Assembly (NCBI GenBank): GCA_963728985.1
Contig: CAVSME010000005.1
Location: 1-64,000, forward strand
Direction: 5' to 3'
DNA: 64,000 bases
Origin: DASXAI01 sp963728985
GTDB lineage: Bacteria > Actinomycetota > Acidimicrobiia > Acidimicrobiales > Ilumatobacteraceae
Shown: in pieces, positions 7,868 to 16,557 of the stretch
How positions within the stretch are numbered: the stretch's first letter is position 1
Layout: the number at the start of each line of letters is the position of its first letter
Notes under the pieces: model-generated
What the model was told of the DNA's origin: nothing
What the model saw: only the letters and a program-made list of their open reading frames with translations
The model's database searches: none
Translations under genes and position numbers: made by a program

Positions 7868-8935
7868 ATGATCGAGCCGTACAACGCCGTGGGCCTGGTC
7901 CCGACCGTGTGGGGGATCGCGAAGCGATCCGAGATCATGCGCAACATCGAGCATCACCGCCACCTGGTGAAGGCGGCGTTCTGGCTGGCCTCGCTCGACC
8001 TGCCGGTCCGGCTCGTCGCGTTGCCTGAAGGAGCGTTGCAAGGATTCAACGACGAAGTGCTCGATCTCGACCACGCCACGTTCGCCGAGACCTGCGCCAT
8101 CGACGTGCCGGGACCGGAGACGGAGGCTCTCGGCGAGATCTGCCGTCAGTATGGCGTCTACCTGATCGCCCAGGCGAAGGCCCGCCACCCCGAATGGCCC
8201 GAGCGGTTCTTCAACGTCGGGTTCATCCTCGACGACCGGGGCGAGCTGATCCTCACGCACTACAAGACCTCACCACTCTTTCCGGTGGAGCACTCGGTGT
8301 GTCCGCACGACGTGTACGACTGGTGGATCGAGCGCTACGGCCGGACGCTCGACGCGTTCTGGCCGGTCGTGGACACACCGCTCGGGCGGCTCGGCATCAT
8401 GATGGCGAACGAGGGTTCCTATCCGGAGAACGCCCGGGCGCTGGCGATGAACGGCGCCGAGGTGATCTACCGGGCCTCGATCCCTCATCCGGCGGCGTCC
8501 AACGACTACTTCGAGGTCCAGAACCGGGCGCGGGCCTTGGACAACAACCTGTACATCGTCGCCCCGAACATGGGCACCTACCACCTCACCGGCGACTCGG
8601 AGGTCCCCATCGACACGTTCGGCGGCGGCTCGATGATCGTCGATTACCGTGGTCAGGTCGTAGGTGCGCAGCGCTACAGCGGCGTGTCGACGTGGCTGTC
8701 CGGACCGATCAACATCGAGGCGCTCCGTCACCACCGCGCCAGCAGCCCGTGGACCAACTGGATGAAGGACCTGCGAACCGAGATGTACCAGATGGTCTAT
8801 GAGCAGTCCATCTACCCGAAGAACCTGTACCTCGACCGGGCCCCCTTCACCCATGCCGAGTACAAGACCGAGGTCACCGACCGCCAGATCCGTGCGATGC
8901 ACGAACGTGGCATCTGGGTGGCGCCGCACCGTTAG
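7868..8935 (+). CDS. Nitrilase-superfamily protein lacking the catalytic cysteine
   Basis: 355-aa protein with the C-N hydrolase fold, closest in layout to aliphatic amidases/formamidases. The general base Glu (ALPEGALQG, Glu54) and Lys (THYKTSPLF, Lys133) are present. Where the family has the nucleophile (IICDDGNYPE in amidases), this protein reads MMANEGSYPE: Ala180, codon GCG at 8405-8407. The rest of the fold continues normally (NARALAMNGAEVIYR, ARALDNNLYIVAPNMG). The reading frame is clean and the neighbouring residues are conserved, so a sequencing error would have to be a double substitution. Either a pseudo-hydrolase or a subfamily with different chemistry. Confidence 0.85.
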   Translation: MIEPYNAVGLVPTVWGIAKRSEIMRNIEHHRHLVKAAFWLASLDLPVRLVALPEGALQGFNDEVLDLDHATFAETCAIDVPGPETEALGEICRQYGVYLIAQAKARHPEWPERFFNVGFILDDRGELILTHYKTSPLFPVEHSVCPHDVYDWWIERYGRTLDAFWPVVDTPLGRLGIMMANEGSYPENARALAMNGAEVIYRASIPHPAASNDYFEVQNRARALDNNLYIVAPNMGTYHLTGDSEVPIDTFGGGSMIVDYRGQVVGAQRYSGVSTWLSGPINIEALRHHRASSPWTNWMKDLRTEMYQMVYEQSIYPKNLYLDRAPFTHAEYKTEVTDRQIRAMHERGIWVAPHR

Positions 8936-8956
8936 GGGGCCGCCTGCGCGGTCCTG

Positions 8957-9406
8957 TCACCCGGGCGAGTCTTCGGGGTGCTTGACGACCGTCGCATAGG
9001 TTCCCACGCCCCGCATCGTCGCCCCCGGAAGAACTCGACCGCTGTCGACGTGCAGGGCGTGGACGACGCCCGATTCGTCGTCGAACTCGACATCAGTGAG
9101 GGCGCCGAGTTCGAGCCCCTGGTCGGACAGGACGCGACCGCCGAGAGCCTTGCCCTTCCGGAGGCCAGGGGGAGCGTGCTCGGGCGGCTCGGCGAGGGCG
9201 TCGGTGCTCTCGATGGTGGCCGCATCTCGGCCGAGCGCCTTCATGCGGTCCCACGCCAGCCACGTCGCCTTGCTGGCCGTCTTCGCTAGCACGAAGCCGA
9301 GGACCTGATGGTTCGTGGGATCGACGACGACATCGTCGATTCGGCCCACGGTCACGGCCGACGACACGTCGAGAACCGGATGGTTGGTGACCTCGGAGGC
9401 TCTCAT
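8957..9406 (-). CDS. PRC-barrel domain protein
   Basis: 149-aa protein with two PRC-barrel-like units: GRIDDVVVDPTNHQVLGFVL and a second around LGALTDVEFDDESGVVHALHV. PRC barrels bind partner proteins or RNA and occur in photosystem assembly and RimM. It is the last gene of a three-gene operon; its ATG overlaps the stop of the upstream PRC gene by 4 nt. Function unknown; possibly a stress-responsive cytoplasmic protein as for other actinobacterial PRC proteins. Confidence 0.82.
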   Translation of the reverse strand: MRASEVTNHPVLDVSSAVTVGRIDDVVVDPTNHQVLGFVLAKTASKATWLAWDRMKALGRDAATIESTDALAEPPEHAPPGLRKGKALGGRVLSDQGLELGALTDVEFDDESGVVHALHVDSGRVLPGATMRGVGTYATVVKHPEDSPG

Positions 9407-9969
9407 TCGGACCGCCCGTGGAGCGAGTCACGATACCGATCCACCGCTTCGGCGAACCCCGCGAAGTCGGCGGTCACGTAGTCGACGGCGGCGGCCGGAA
9501 CGACCAATGCCTCACCGGAGACGGCGCCGACATCGGGCAGGGGCAGGTACGACCGCCGCCCTTGCCGGCCGCTCGGCTCGCTCGCCGGCGCCACCTCGTA
9601 GCCGACGACAGAGCCGTTGCTGGCGTCGATGACCACGTCGGTCACTTGGCCGACGTCAATCCCCGTGTCGGTCATGACCCGGTTCCCGATGACGTTGCCG
9701 CCTCCGCCGGTGGGAGTCCCGCCCGATCCGTGCCCCAAGGCGTCAGCGCTCTCCACCATGACGGCGTCTGGCCCCACAGCGCCGATGTGCTCTCGGTCGA
9801 GGGTTTCCTTCATCCGTTTCGCCAAGCGCCCTCGGCGGTTCAGCGTGAATCCCAGCACCCGGCCGGCGTCAGGATCGAACAGCACGTCGCGCACTTCGGC
9901 GACGTCGTCGCCCGCGATCGTGACGATGGGCAGGCCCACCAGGTCGGAGCCGCGCAGCAGCGCCTTCAC
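9403..9969 (-). CDS. PRC-barrel domain protein, second copy
   Basis: 188-aa protein with the same architecture as its downstream neighbour: an N-terminal PRC unit (VAEVRDVLFDPDAGRVLGFTL) and a second unit (VGQVTDVVIDASNGSVVGYEV) joined by a Gly-rich linker. The two adjacent genes look like a duplication. The GTG start at 9969 is chosen because it overlaps the stop of the small membrane-protein gene as GTGA, and because sequence further upstream on this strand has no PRC similarity. A C-terminal tail of about 40 residues ends in RYRDSLHGRSE. Confidence 0.82.
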   Translation of the reverse strand: MKALLRGSDLVGLPIVTIAGDDVAEVRDVLFDPDAGRVLGFTLNRRGRLAKRMKETLDREHIGAVGPDAVMVESADALGHGSGGTPTGGGGNVIGNRVMTDTGIDVGQVTDVVIDASNGSVVGYEVAPASEPSGRQGRRSYLPLPDVGAVSGEALVVPAAAVDYVTADFAGFAEAVDRYRDSLHGRSE

Positions 9970-10094
9970 TGCCGCTGCCTCCGGTGCACGGCAACCACGC
10001 CACCTGCTCGTCGTCGGCGTCGCGTCACCACGAAGACGGCGACGAGAACGGCGAGTACGACGAGGACGAGGATCAACCACGTCAGGAGGTTCAT
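9966..10094 (-). CDS. Small single-pass membrane protein, 42 aa
   Basis: Starts MNLLTWLILVLVVLAV, one transmembrane helix (about residues 3-23), then a TRRRRR stop-transfer cluster and a short basic tail. An AAAGGGG ribosome-binding site lies upstream of ATG 10094. Its stop overlaps the GTG start of the PRC-barrel gene (GTGA), so the three genes form an operon in which this peptide could anchor the PRC proteins at the membrane. Function unknown. Confidence 0.7.
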   Translation of the reverse strand: MNLLTWLILVLVVLAVLVAVFVVTRRRRRAGGVVAVHRRQRQ

Positions 10095-10258
10095 CGAGGC
10101 CCCTTTCTCTTCGTGTTCTGGAGCCCGTCCAACTCGACGTCCTAGTGCCCAGCGAGCGCCCCGGCGCAAACACGCTCCGTCCCTGCGAAGGGCGGTCGCC
10201 GTTCCCGCGCCGGTCAAATCGAGCCCCGTGCGCTGCCGCCGGTTATGGTCGATCGGCG

Positions 10259-11590
10259 GTGCCGCCATCCGACGTGTCCGTCCCACCGAGTGGACGGGAG
10301 CTGCTGAGAGATCGGTGCGTCAGCACCTTCCTGGTCGCCGGCACCGCGCAGACGGTCGCCACGATGATGCAGGAGGCGGCACTCGGGGAGCAGATCTTCC
10401 ATATCACCAACAGCACGCTGGCGCTCGGCCTCCTCGGGCTGTTCGAATTCCTCCCTGCCCTCGTCCTGCTGCCGCTGACCGGCTCCGCCGCCGACCGGTT
10501 CGACCGTCGCCGCGTCGCCGCCATCGCCATGGGGGCCGAGGTCCTGACGTCCCTGCTGTACTTCGCCTATGCGGCCACCAAGCCCACGTCGGCGATCCCC
10601 ATCTTCGCCATCGCGTTGGTCTTCGGCACGGCGCGGGCGTTCGCGGCGCCGGCCTTCCGGGCCCTGCCGCCGCTGATCGCTCCCGAGCACGGCCTGCCGC
10701 GGCTCATCGCCTTCTACTCCGGGACGTGGCAGGTCGGTCTCATCGTCGGGCCCGCGCTCAGTGGCTTCCTGTACGCCATCGACCCAACCGTGCCCTACCT
10801 GACGGCGGCCGTCGCGTTCGCCGTCGCCGCCCTCATCGCGACGACCTTGACGCTGCGCCGACCGCAAGTGCGCACGCCGGCCACGGAGCGTCCGTCGTTG
10901 TCCCACGCCCTGGAGGGTCTCCGGTTCATCCGTCGGCGCCAGGTGCTGCTGGGCGCCATCACGCTCGACATGTTCGCGGTCCTCTTCGGCGGGGCCGTGG
11001 CCCTGCTGCCAGCTATCGCCGAGGACCGCCTCGGCGTCGGCAGCGTCGGCTACGGCTGGCTCCGGGCCGCGCCGGGCATCGGCGCCGTGATCGTGACCGC
11101 GCTCCTGGCAGTGCGGCCGGTGCGGCGGCGGGTGGGCACGACCCTGTTGATCGCGGTGGCCGTGTTCGGTGCCGCCACCGTCGCGCTCGGCCTCACCTAC
11201 AGCTACGTGGTGGCGTTCGTCGCGCTGCTGGTCCTGGCCGGCGCCGACGCCGTCAGCGTCTTCATCCGGGCCACGATCGTCCCGCTGGCCACCGCCGACG
11301 AGATGCGCGGTCGGGTCATGGCCGTCGAGAACGTGTTCATCGGCGCGTCCAACGAGCTCGGTGCGTTCGAGTCCGGCGTCGCGGCGGCCGTGCTCGGGGT
11401 CGGTCCCGCCGTGTGGCTCGGTGGCCTCCTCACGATCGGCGTCGTCGGGATGGCGTCAGCCGTCTTCCCGGACCTTCGGGACATCGACCGCTTCGAAGAC
11501 CTGGAGGGAGGGTTGCCGGTCGCTCCGCACGAGGTCCTGCTCGACGTCGGCGATTCCTGGCCGACTGAGACGAGCGAGGCCGGCGGCTGA
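10259..11590 (+). CDS. MFS transporter, EntS-like (MFS_3)
   Basis: About 443-aa membrane protein with roughly 12 hydrophobic segments. The loop 2-3 signature reads GSAADRFDRRRVA, and helices such as ALVFGTARAFAAPAFRALPPLI match the EntS/tetracycline-like exporter group of MFS_3. Likely exports a small molecule (siderophore or drug type) using the proton gradient. The GTG at 10259 follows a TATGGT -10 box by 9 nt. A 70-residue hydrophilic C-terminal tail includes DLEGGLPVAPHEVLLDVG. No siderophore genes are adjacent, so substrate is open. Confidence 0.82.
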   Translation: MPPSDVSVPPSGRELLRDRCVSTFLVAGTAQTVATMMQEAALGEQIFHITNSTLALGLLGLFEFLPALVLLPLTGSAADRFDRRRVAAIAMGAEVLTSLLYFAYAATKPTSAIPIFAIALVFGTARAFAAPAFRALPPLIAPEHGLPRLIAFYSGTWQVGLIVGPALSGFLYAIDPTVPYLTAAVAFAVAALIATTLTLRRPQVRTPATERPSLSHALEGLRFIRRRQVLLGAITLDMFAVLFGGAVALLPAIAEDRLGVGSVGYGWLRAAPGIGAVIVTALLAVRPVRRRVGTTLLIAVAVFGAATVALGLTYSYVVAFVALLVLAGADAVSVFIRATIVPLATADEMRGRVMAVENVFIGASNELGAFESGVAAAVLGVGPAVWLGGLLTIGVVGMASAVFPDLRDIDRFEDLEGGLPVAPHEVLLDVGDSWPTETSEAGG

Positions 11591-11659
11591 CGGGCGACCT
11601 CCGGTCACGCCGGCCCCACGTCGTAGAGTGGCGCTGACGACCAGTTCGAGGAGGGCACT

Positions 11660-12469
11660 GTGATCACTGCCATGCCCCGCATCGCCATCGCCGTGCACGA
11701 CTTCGACGCCGCGGTCACCACGTTCCGGGATGTCTTCGGCATGCCCGTCGTCGACTTCTCGGAGCGGACGGCATCCTCGTTGGGAGCTCGCGTCGGCATG
11801 TGCGTGCCTGAGGGCGGGAGCAACATCGAGCTGATGGCGCCGGCCGACGCCAGCAAGCCGCTCAGCCAAGCCCTGCAGAAGTTCCTCGATCGGCGCGGTG
11901 AGGGTCCCTACGCGCTGATGCTGGAGGCGCCCGATCCCGACGCCGAAGCCGTCGTGCTGGCCGAGCGCGGCCTGGACGTCTTGGCGCTGATGCCCGGCGC
12001 CGGTGGTCGGGACGTGCACCCTCGCTCCACCCACGGCGTGCTCGTGCGCGTCTATCCCAACGACTCGGCCAACGTCAGCGACCCACCGGAGAGCCGGGCG
12101 CCACGACTGTCGGGCATCGTCAGGGTGATCGTGGCCACCACTGACGCGTCGTTGGCCGCCAATGCCTACGGCGAGGGCTTCGGTCTCGACGTCGGTCCCG
12201 TCGAGCGTGACGACGAGCGCGGCGTGCTGTGCGTCGAGTGCCGACCGCCCAAAGGCGGGGTGATCGAGCTGGTGTCGGCCGTCGACGCGTCCATCCCGTT
12301 CGCGGCGTCGATCGAAGAGTGCGTGAAGGACGGGAACGGAGGCATGTACGCCCTCACCCTGAGGGCCGACGATCCGCGTGCCGCCGTCGCCCAGCTGGCC
12401 GAGCGAGGTCTCGCCGTCCGCGACGACACGGAGACGACGGTCTACGGCACGCGGTTCATCATCGTCTGA
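11660..12469 (+). CDS. Two-domain VOC (glyoxalase-fold) protein
   Basis: 269-aa protein with two consecutive VOC units. Domain 1 (residues 4-130) has IAVHDFDAAVTTFRDVFGMPV and ends in HPRSTHGVLVRVYP. Domain 2 (150-269) has IVRVIVATTDASLAANAYGEGFGLDV and ends in TVYGTRFIIV. The pattern HPRSTHGVLV with IELM/IELV strands resembles methylmalonyl-CoA epimerase and dioxygenase relatives, but no clear substrate assignment follows. The GTG start at 11660 has a GAGGAGGG ribosome-binding site about 5 nt upstream. Confidence 0.82.
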   Translation: MITAMPRIAIAVHDFDAAVTTFRDVFGMPVVDFSERTASSLGARVGMCVPEGGSNIELMAPADASKPLSQALQKFLDRRGEGPYALMLEAPDPDAEAVVLAERGLDVLALMPGAGGRDVHPRSTHGVLVRVYPNDSANVSDPPESRAPRLSGIVRVIVATTDASLAANAYGEGFGLDVGPVERDDERGVLCVECRPPKGGVIELVSAVDASIPFAASIEECVKDGNGGMYALTLRADDPRAAVAQLAERGLAVRDDTETTVYGTRFIIV

Positions 12470-12588
12470 ACCACTGAGCGATCGAGCCCACCCTCCGGCG
12501 GGTGGTGGCGGCCACCCCGACCAGTCATACGTTCGTCCTTGTTGGACATCGGCCTGAGCCGGCAAACGACGGATCCGGAGGGATCGGC

Positions 12589-13014
12589 ATGGACATTGGA
12601 CCGGTTGAGTACATCATCGTTGGGTTCCCGGGAAACAAGTTCACAGGGCACATCGCCCCGGAGCTGGCCAAGCTCATCGACAGCAGCACGATCCGCGTGC
12701 TCGATCTCGTCTTCATCACCAAAGACGAAGCGGGCGAAGTCGCGTGGTTCGAGTTCGATCAGCTCGAGGAGCTTGCGCCGTTCGCAGCGCTCGAGGGCGG
12801 CGACGTGGGCGGGCTGCTCAGCCAGGAGGACATCGAGTACGCCGCCAGTGGGCTCGAACCGAATTCGTCGGCGGCCTTGCTGATGTGGGAAGACCTGTGG
12901 GCCAAGCCATTTGTCGAGGCCATCATCGAGGCCGACGGCGTGCTGCTCGAGGGTTCGCGGATTCCCCACGAGCTCGTCGCCGCCGCCATGGACGCGCTCG
13001 GCGCAGTCAGCTGA
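12589..13014 (+). CDS. DUF6325 family protein
   Basis: 141-aa acidic protein starting MDIGPVEYIIVGFPGNKFTGHIAPELAKL and ending with the SRIPHELVAAAMDAL helix. This pattern, with SSAALLMWEDLWAKPF in the middle, is the DUF6325 family, which occurs widely in actinobacteria beside small SHOCT-type or membrane proteins. Function unknown; a stress-related role has been suggested for similar proteins. ATG 12589 has a GGAGGGATC ribosome-binding site. The next small gene probably belongs to the same operon. Confidence 0.8.
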   Translation: MDIGPVEYIIVGFPGNKFTGHIAPELAKLIDSSTIRVLDLVFITKDEAGEVAWFEFDQLEELAPFAALEGGDVGGLLSQEDIEYAASGLEPNSSAALLMWEDLWAKPFVEAIIEADGVLLEGSRIPHELVAAAMDALGAVS

Positions 13015-13038
13015 TCAGGGCAGAGAGAGGACACGACC

Positions 13039-13161
13039 ATGATTCGACGCCGACCCATCGCCCGCGCCGCGGTCACGACAGCCGTCGTGGTTGGCACGGC
13101 CAAGCGCACCGCCGCCAGAGTCGACAACCGTCAGGAGCGCCGCCAAGATCGACGCGGGTAG
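13039..13161 (+). CDS. Small Arg-rich protein downstream of DUF6325, 40 aa
   Basis: 40-residue product with a short hydrophobic stretch (AAVTTAVVVGTA) flanked by arginines (MIRRRP, RQERRQDRRG). A GAGAGAGG ribosome-binding site lies 8 nt before ATG 13039, and only 24 nt separate it from the DUF6325 stop. Many DUF6325 genes are followed by a short membrane or SHOCT protein; this looks like a shortened form of that partner. Its end is 9 nt from the convergent LLM gene. Confidence 0.6.
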   Translation: MIRRRPIARAAVTTAVVVGTAKRTAARVDNRQERRQDRRG

Positions 13162-13170
13162 CGCTCCCGG

Positions 13171-14172
13171 TCAGCGCGTGGCCCGCTCACAGGCGGCGAT
13201 CATGGCCTGCAACTCGCGCTTCACGTCCGGGCCACACGGCTGGAAGACGACTTCGGTGACGCCCTGTTCGCCGAGCTCGTCGATGCGTCGCCGGACCTCG
13301 TCGGCGGTGCCGGTCACCGTGGTCTGCGCCAGGAGCGTTCCTCCTGTCGTCGCCCACGCCGCCTGATCGGCGGCATTCAGGTGGATGCAGTGACCGACAT
13401 GGACGTCGAGGTGGCGTTCGTTGAGCGGCCGCTCGTCCACCACGGCCAGCCACTCGGTCCCACCGGGCAGGCCAGTGACGGCGTCGTGGCCGTTGAGCTC
13501 GTAGGTGGCGTGGTAGGCGAGCGCGCCGCCGGGTCCGGCGGCGACCTTCACCCGCTCCGATGACACGTCCTCACCGTGCTCGAGCACGGTGCCCCAGTAC
13601 AGGTAGGCGACCCAGTCGAACGCGCCCGGTTCGAGCCCTTCCAACGTGACCGTGGCGAACACGCCGTCGCCGAGCCTCTCCGCCACCGCCCGGCCCTTCG
13701 GCCCGAGGGCCCCGATGAGGATCGGTACATCGATCGGACGGGCCGGGCCACTGCCGTCGGGGTGGAGCATCTGCATCCGGGCGCCCTCCCACTCGACGAT
13801 GTCGCCGCGCAGGAGCCCGATGTACGCCTCGATGTAGGCCGTCATGAACGACCACGGGATGGCCCGGTAGCCCATCGCCCGCCGGCCCGTGAAGCCCGTG
13901 CCGAACGAGACGGCCACCCGACCTGGGGCCATTTCGACCAGCATCGCAGTGGCCGCCGCGTTCGTCATGGGGTGGCGAAGGTTGGGCACGAGCACGCCCG
14001 GGCCGAGGCCGATGCGGCTCGTGCGCTCGGCCGCCAGCGCCAGCGACATCCACACATCCGGGCTCTGCTGCGGCGTGTCGTAGAGCCACGCCCGCTCGTA
14101 CCCCAGCTCCTCGGCGAGCCGGATGTCATCGGGCGACGACATCGTCGTTGGAAACGCGCATGACACCTGCAT
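13171..14172 (-). CDS. LLM-class (F420/flavin-dependent) oxidoreductase
   Basis: 333-aa TIM-barrel protein of the luciferase-like group. Family landmarks are LAEELGYERAWLYDT, RIGLGPGVLVPNLRHP, GRVAVSFGTGFTGRRAMG and PILIGALGPKGRAVAERLGDGV. Actinobacterial members usually use cofactor F420. ATG 14172 (MQVSCAFPTTM) is preferred over an upstream in-frame ATG at 14256 because GGGAGG lies just before it and the additional residues are not conserved. Divergent from another LLM gene; the 190-nt gap between them has palindromes that could control both. Confidence 0.87.
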   Translation of the reverse strand: MQVSCAFPTTMSSPDDIRLAEELGYERAWLYDTPQQSPDVWMSLALAAERTSRIGLGPGVLVPNLRHPMTNAAATAMLVEMAPGRVAVSFGTGFTGRRAMGYRAIPWSFMTAYIEAYIGLLRGDIVEWEGARMQMLHPDGSGPARPIDVPILIGALGPKGRAVAERLGDGVFATVTLEGLEPGAFDWVAYLYWGTVLEHGEDVSSERVKVAAGPGGALAYHATYELNGHDAVTGLPGGTEWLAVVDERPLNERHLDVHVGHCIHLNAADQAAWATTGGTLLAQTTVTGTADEVRRRIDELGEQGVTEVVFQPCGPDVKRELQAMIAACERATR

Positions 14173-14241
14173 CGTTGCAACCTCCCGTGGTGCGGTACCC
14201 GGCGCTGCCACTGTAGGCCTGCCACCGTCGTCGCGGTTCTG

Positions 14242-14254
14242 GGACACTGTGTCC
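14242..14254. promoter_or_regulatory. 13-bp perfect palindrome GGACACTGTGTCC
   Basis: Perfect inverted repeat (arms GGACAC/GTGTCC, one central base) in the divergent region between two LLM oxidoreductase genes, on the side nearer the minus-strand gene. Typical size for a TetR/GntR-family operator, but no regulator gene is adjacent. Confidence 0.45.
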
Positions 14255-14312
14255 ATGCCTCGGCTTCGCCTCGGTCTCGCTGTGCTCGGTCAATCCCGCC
14301 AGCACCTGCCCC

Positions 14313-14350
14313 GGCGCCGCACTGCGGCGCCAGCGGACCTATCGGTCCGC
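14313..14350 (+). promoter_or_regulatory. Two tandem strong hairpins in the leader of an LLM gene
   Basis: Hairpin 1: GGCGCCGCA-C-TGCGGCGCC (14313-14331), fully paired. Hairpin 2: GCGGACC-TATC-GGTCCGC (14333-14350), fully paired with a 4-nt loop. They end 14 nt before ATG 14364 with only the ACCTCCTGAG segment between. No T-run follows, so this is not a standard terminator. A leader attenuator, an RNA-processing signal or an operator pair are possible. Confidence 0.5.
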
Positions 14351-14363
14351 ACCTCCTGAGCCG

Positions 14364-15392
14364 ATGGCTGGTCAGCGCGAGCAACTGGGCTTCTACACGT
14401 TGGCGGGTGCGCCCCGCTCTCCTCACGATCTCCTCGACGAGGTGGCCGACGGCGAGCGACTGGGCTTCGGCTGGGTCTTCATCTCCGAGCGGCTCAACAT
14501 CAAGGAGGCGGCCACGCTCTCGGGCGCGGTGGGCGCCGTGTCGCACCGGCTCCAGGTGGCTACCGCGGCGACGAACCACAACACGCGACACCCCCTCGTC
14601 ACGGCCGCCTACGCGACGACCATGCACCGACTCACCGAAGGTCGGTTCACGCTCGGCCTCGGGCGGGGCGTCGACGTGCTCTGGCGCGCCCTCGGCATCC
14701 CGCCGGTCACCACGGCGCAGATGGAGGACTTCGCCGGCCTGATGCGCCGGCTTTGGCGGGGCGAGACGATCATCGATCACGACGGGCCCGCCGGCCGCTA
14801 CCCGTTCTTGCGCCTCGACCCGACGTTCGCCGAGGACATCCCCCTCGGCCTGGTGGCGTTCGGACCCAACACGTTGCGCCTCGGCGGCCGGGCCTTCGAC
14901 CAGGTCGTGTTGCACACCTTCTTCACCGACGAGACGACCGTCCGGTGCGTGAAGACGGTGAAGGCGGCCGCCGAGCAGGCCGGGCGCGATCCCTCGTCGG
15001 TCAAGGTGTGGTCGTGCTTCGCCACCATCGGCGACCACCTGCCCGAGCCGGTGCGGCTCAAGAAGACGGTGGGCCGCATGGCGACCTACCTCCAGGCCTA
15101 CGGCGACCTGCTGGTGAAGACCAACGACTGGGATCCCGCCGTGCTGGCCCGCTTCCGGGCCGACCCGTTGGTGGCCGGCTTCGCCGGTGCCCTCGACGAC
15201 AAGGCCACCACCGAGCAGTTGGCCCACGTGGCCACGTTGATCCCGCCGGAGTGGCTGGCGGCGGCGGCGACGGGCAGCCCCGATCAGTGCGTGGCCGCCA
15301 TCGGCCACCAGTTCGATCTCGGCGTCGACGGCGTGATCCTCCACGGCGCTGCGCCGAAGGAGCTCGAACCGATCATCGAGGCGTACCCGTAG
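14364..15392 (+). CDS. LLM-class F420-dependent oxidoreductase (TIGR03857-like)
   Basis: 342-aa luciferase-like protein. Landmarks are GFGWVFISERLNIKEAATLSG, ATAATNHNTRHP and GRFTLGLGRGVDVLW, the last being characteristic of the actinobacterial TIGR03857-type F420 group. Likely reduces or oxidises an unknown small substrate with F420. It is head-to-head with another LLM gene and overlaps the convergent AttH-like gene by about 20 nt at their 3' ends. Two hairpins lie directly in front of its start. Confidence 0.87.
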   Translation: MAGQREQLGFYTLAGAPRSPHDLLDEVADGERLGFGWVFISERLNIKEAATLSGAVGAVSHRLQVATAATNHNTRHPLVTAAYATTMHRLTEGRFTLGLGRGVDVLWRALGIPPVTTAQMEDFAGLMRRLWRGETIIDHDGPAGRYPFLRLDPTFAEDIPLGLVAFGPNTLRLGGRAFDQVVLHTFFTDETTVRCVKTVKAAAEQAGRDPSSVKVWSCFATIGDHLPEPVRLKKTVGRMATYLQAYGDLLVKTNDWDPAVLARFRADPLVAGFAGALDDKATTEQLAHVATLIPPEWLAAAATGSPDQCVAAIGHQFDLGVDGVILHGAAPKELEPIIEAYP

Positions 15393-16515
15393 CGCCGGCT
15401 CCATCGAAGAGCGCGGTGAACCCCGCCGGCCGGTACGGGCCGACGACGACCTGCTCGAGGACGCCGATGCCCGAGCGCCGTCCGTCGCTGGCCCGCACCA
15501 CCTGTTGGACGTGGAGGTTCTCCGGCGCGAGGAGGTCGAGGGAGTCGGGGTCGAACGACTCGCCCCCGATCGCCAGCTCGCCCTTCCACATGCCTTGACC
15601 CCAGGCCGGGTGGCCGTAGCCGAGGCCCTTCATCTGGAACCGCAGCGTTGGCGTGAGGGTGATCGTGCGAGTGGCGCCGCCGACATCGGTGAGGTCGATC
15701 TCTGCCGACGACGCCAGGCGGGTGCCGGGGTGGTAGGTCACGCGATGAGCGGCCGCCACCATCCGTTCGTCGGTGCCCTCCAGCGCGTCGGGGATGTCGG
15801 TCTCCGTCGCGAACAGCGGGGCGGTGATGCCCTCTCGCACCAGGGGCTCACCGAGCGCGCCGTCGAAGAAGATGGCGTGCGTGATGTGGTCCTCCCACAC
15901 CAGTGGCGCCCAGAGGAAGAAGAACGACTGCGGCGCGACCGGGGCACCGCCCATCTCGGGCTCGCCCACTCGGCGGACGCCCCAGGAACGGTCCTTGGTC
16001 CCGTACCAGGCTGCGTCATCGACATCGAACCGCCCGTCGGGGTGCTCCACGACGCCCGACCATCGACCGAACTGATCGAACCTCGTGGCGTCCATGACCC
16101 GCCGGCCGGACTGCCACAGCGTCTGGCGTCCCTCCTGCACCGGGGCAGTGCGGGCCGAGAACACGAGGTCGCAGGCGAGACCGGTCTCGTTGTCGTCGAG
16201 CACGACGCGCGTCCGGCGCAGCGGTTCGATCACCTCGATGCGGAACGGACCGACGCTCATGTCGGTGCGCTCCAGAGGGGCGCGGCGGGACCCGAAGAAC
16301 GCATGCTGGCGACCGCCCCGCTCCACCGCGCTGAACGCGGCATCGAGCACGCCTCGGTGTGGGTAGATGGCCATGCCGATGCCGAAGTACCGGGTGCCGT
16401 CGGCCGAGTACCCGTTGAACCACGTGCGGTCGTACACGTTGCGGTCTGTGGTGGCCAGCTGGGCAACCGGCTCGGGCGTCTGATGGATCGGGTAGTCGTC
16501 CAGCTTGTTCAGCAC
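15373..16515 (-). CDS. AttH/CrtC-like (hydroxyneurosporene synthase superfamily) protein
   Basis: About 380-aa soluble protein. The N-terminal region begins VLNKLDDYPIHQTPEP and has YFGIGMAIYPHRGVLD; the middle holds SFFFLWAPLVWED and the C-terminal half is beta-rich (TITLTPTLRFQMKGLGYGHP). This is the lipocalin-like fold of AttH and CrtC; CrtC hydrates isoprenoid C=C bonds. Uncharacterised actinobacterial relatives sit near lipid, steroid or terpenoid genes. The GTG at 16515 is chosen because conserved sequence starts there; upstream in-frame codons are antisense to the LDI gene. Transcribed divergently from the LDI gene with a shared operator-like element between. Confidence 0.7.
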   Translation of the reverse strand: MLNKLDDYPIHQTPEPVAQLATTDRNVYDRTWFNGYSADGTRYFGIGMAIYPHRGVLDAAFSAVERGGRQHAFFGSRRAPLERTDMSVGPFRIEVIEPLRRTRVVLDDNETGLACDLVFSARTAPVQEGRQTLWQSGRRVMDATRFDQFGRWSGVVEHPDGRFDVDDAAWYGTKDRSWGVRRVGEPEMGGAPVAPQSFFFLWAPLVWEDHITHAIFFDGALGEPLVREGITAPLFATETDIPDALEGTDERMVAAAHRVTYHPGTRLASSAEIDLTDVGGATRTITLTPTLRFQMKGLGYGHPAWGQGMWKGELAIGGESFDPDSLDLLAPENLHVQQVVRASDGRRSGIGVLEQVVVGPYRPAGFTALFDGAGATGTPR

Positions 16516-16557
16516 GTGTCTCCAGTCGTAGGTGCCGCTCCTCACCGCCGCCAGCGC

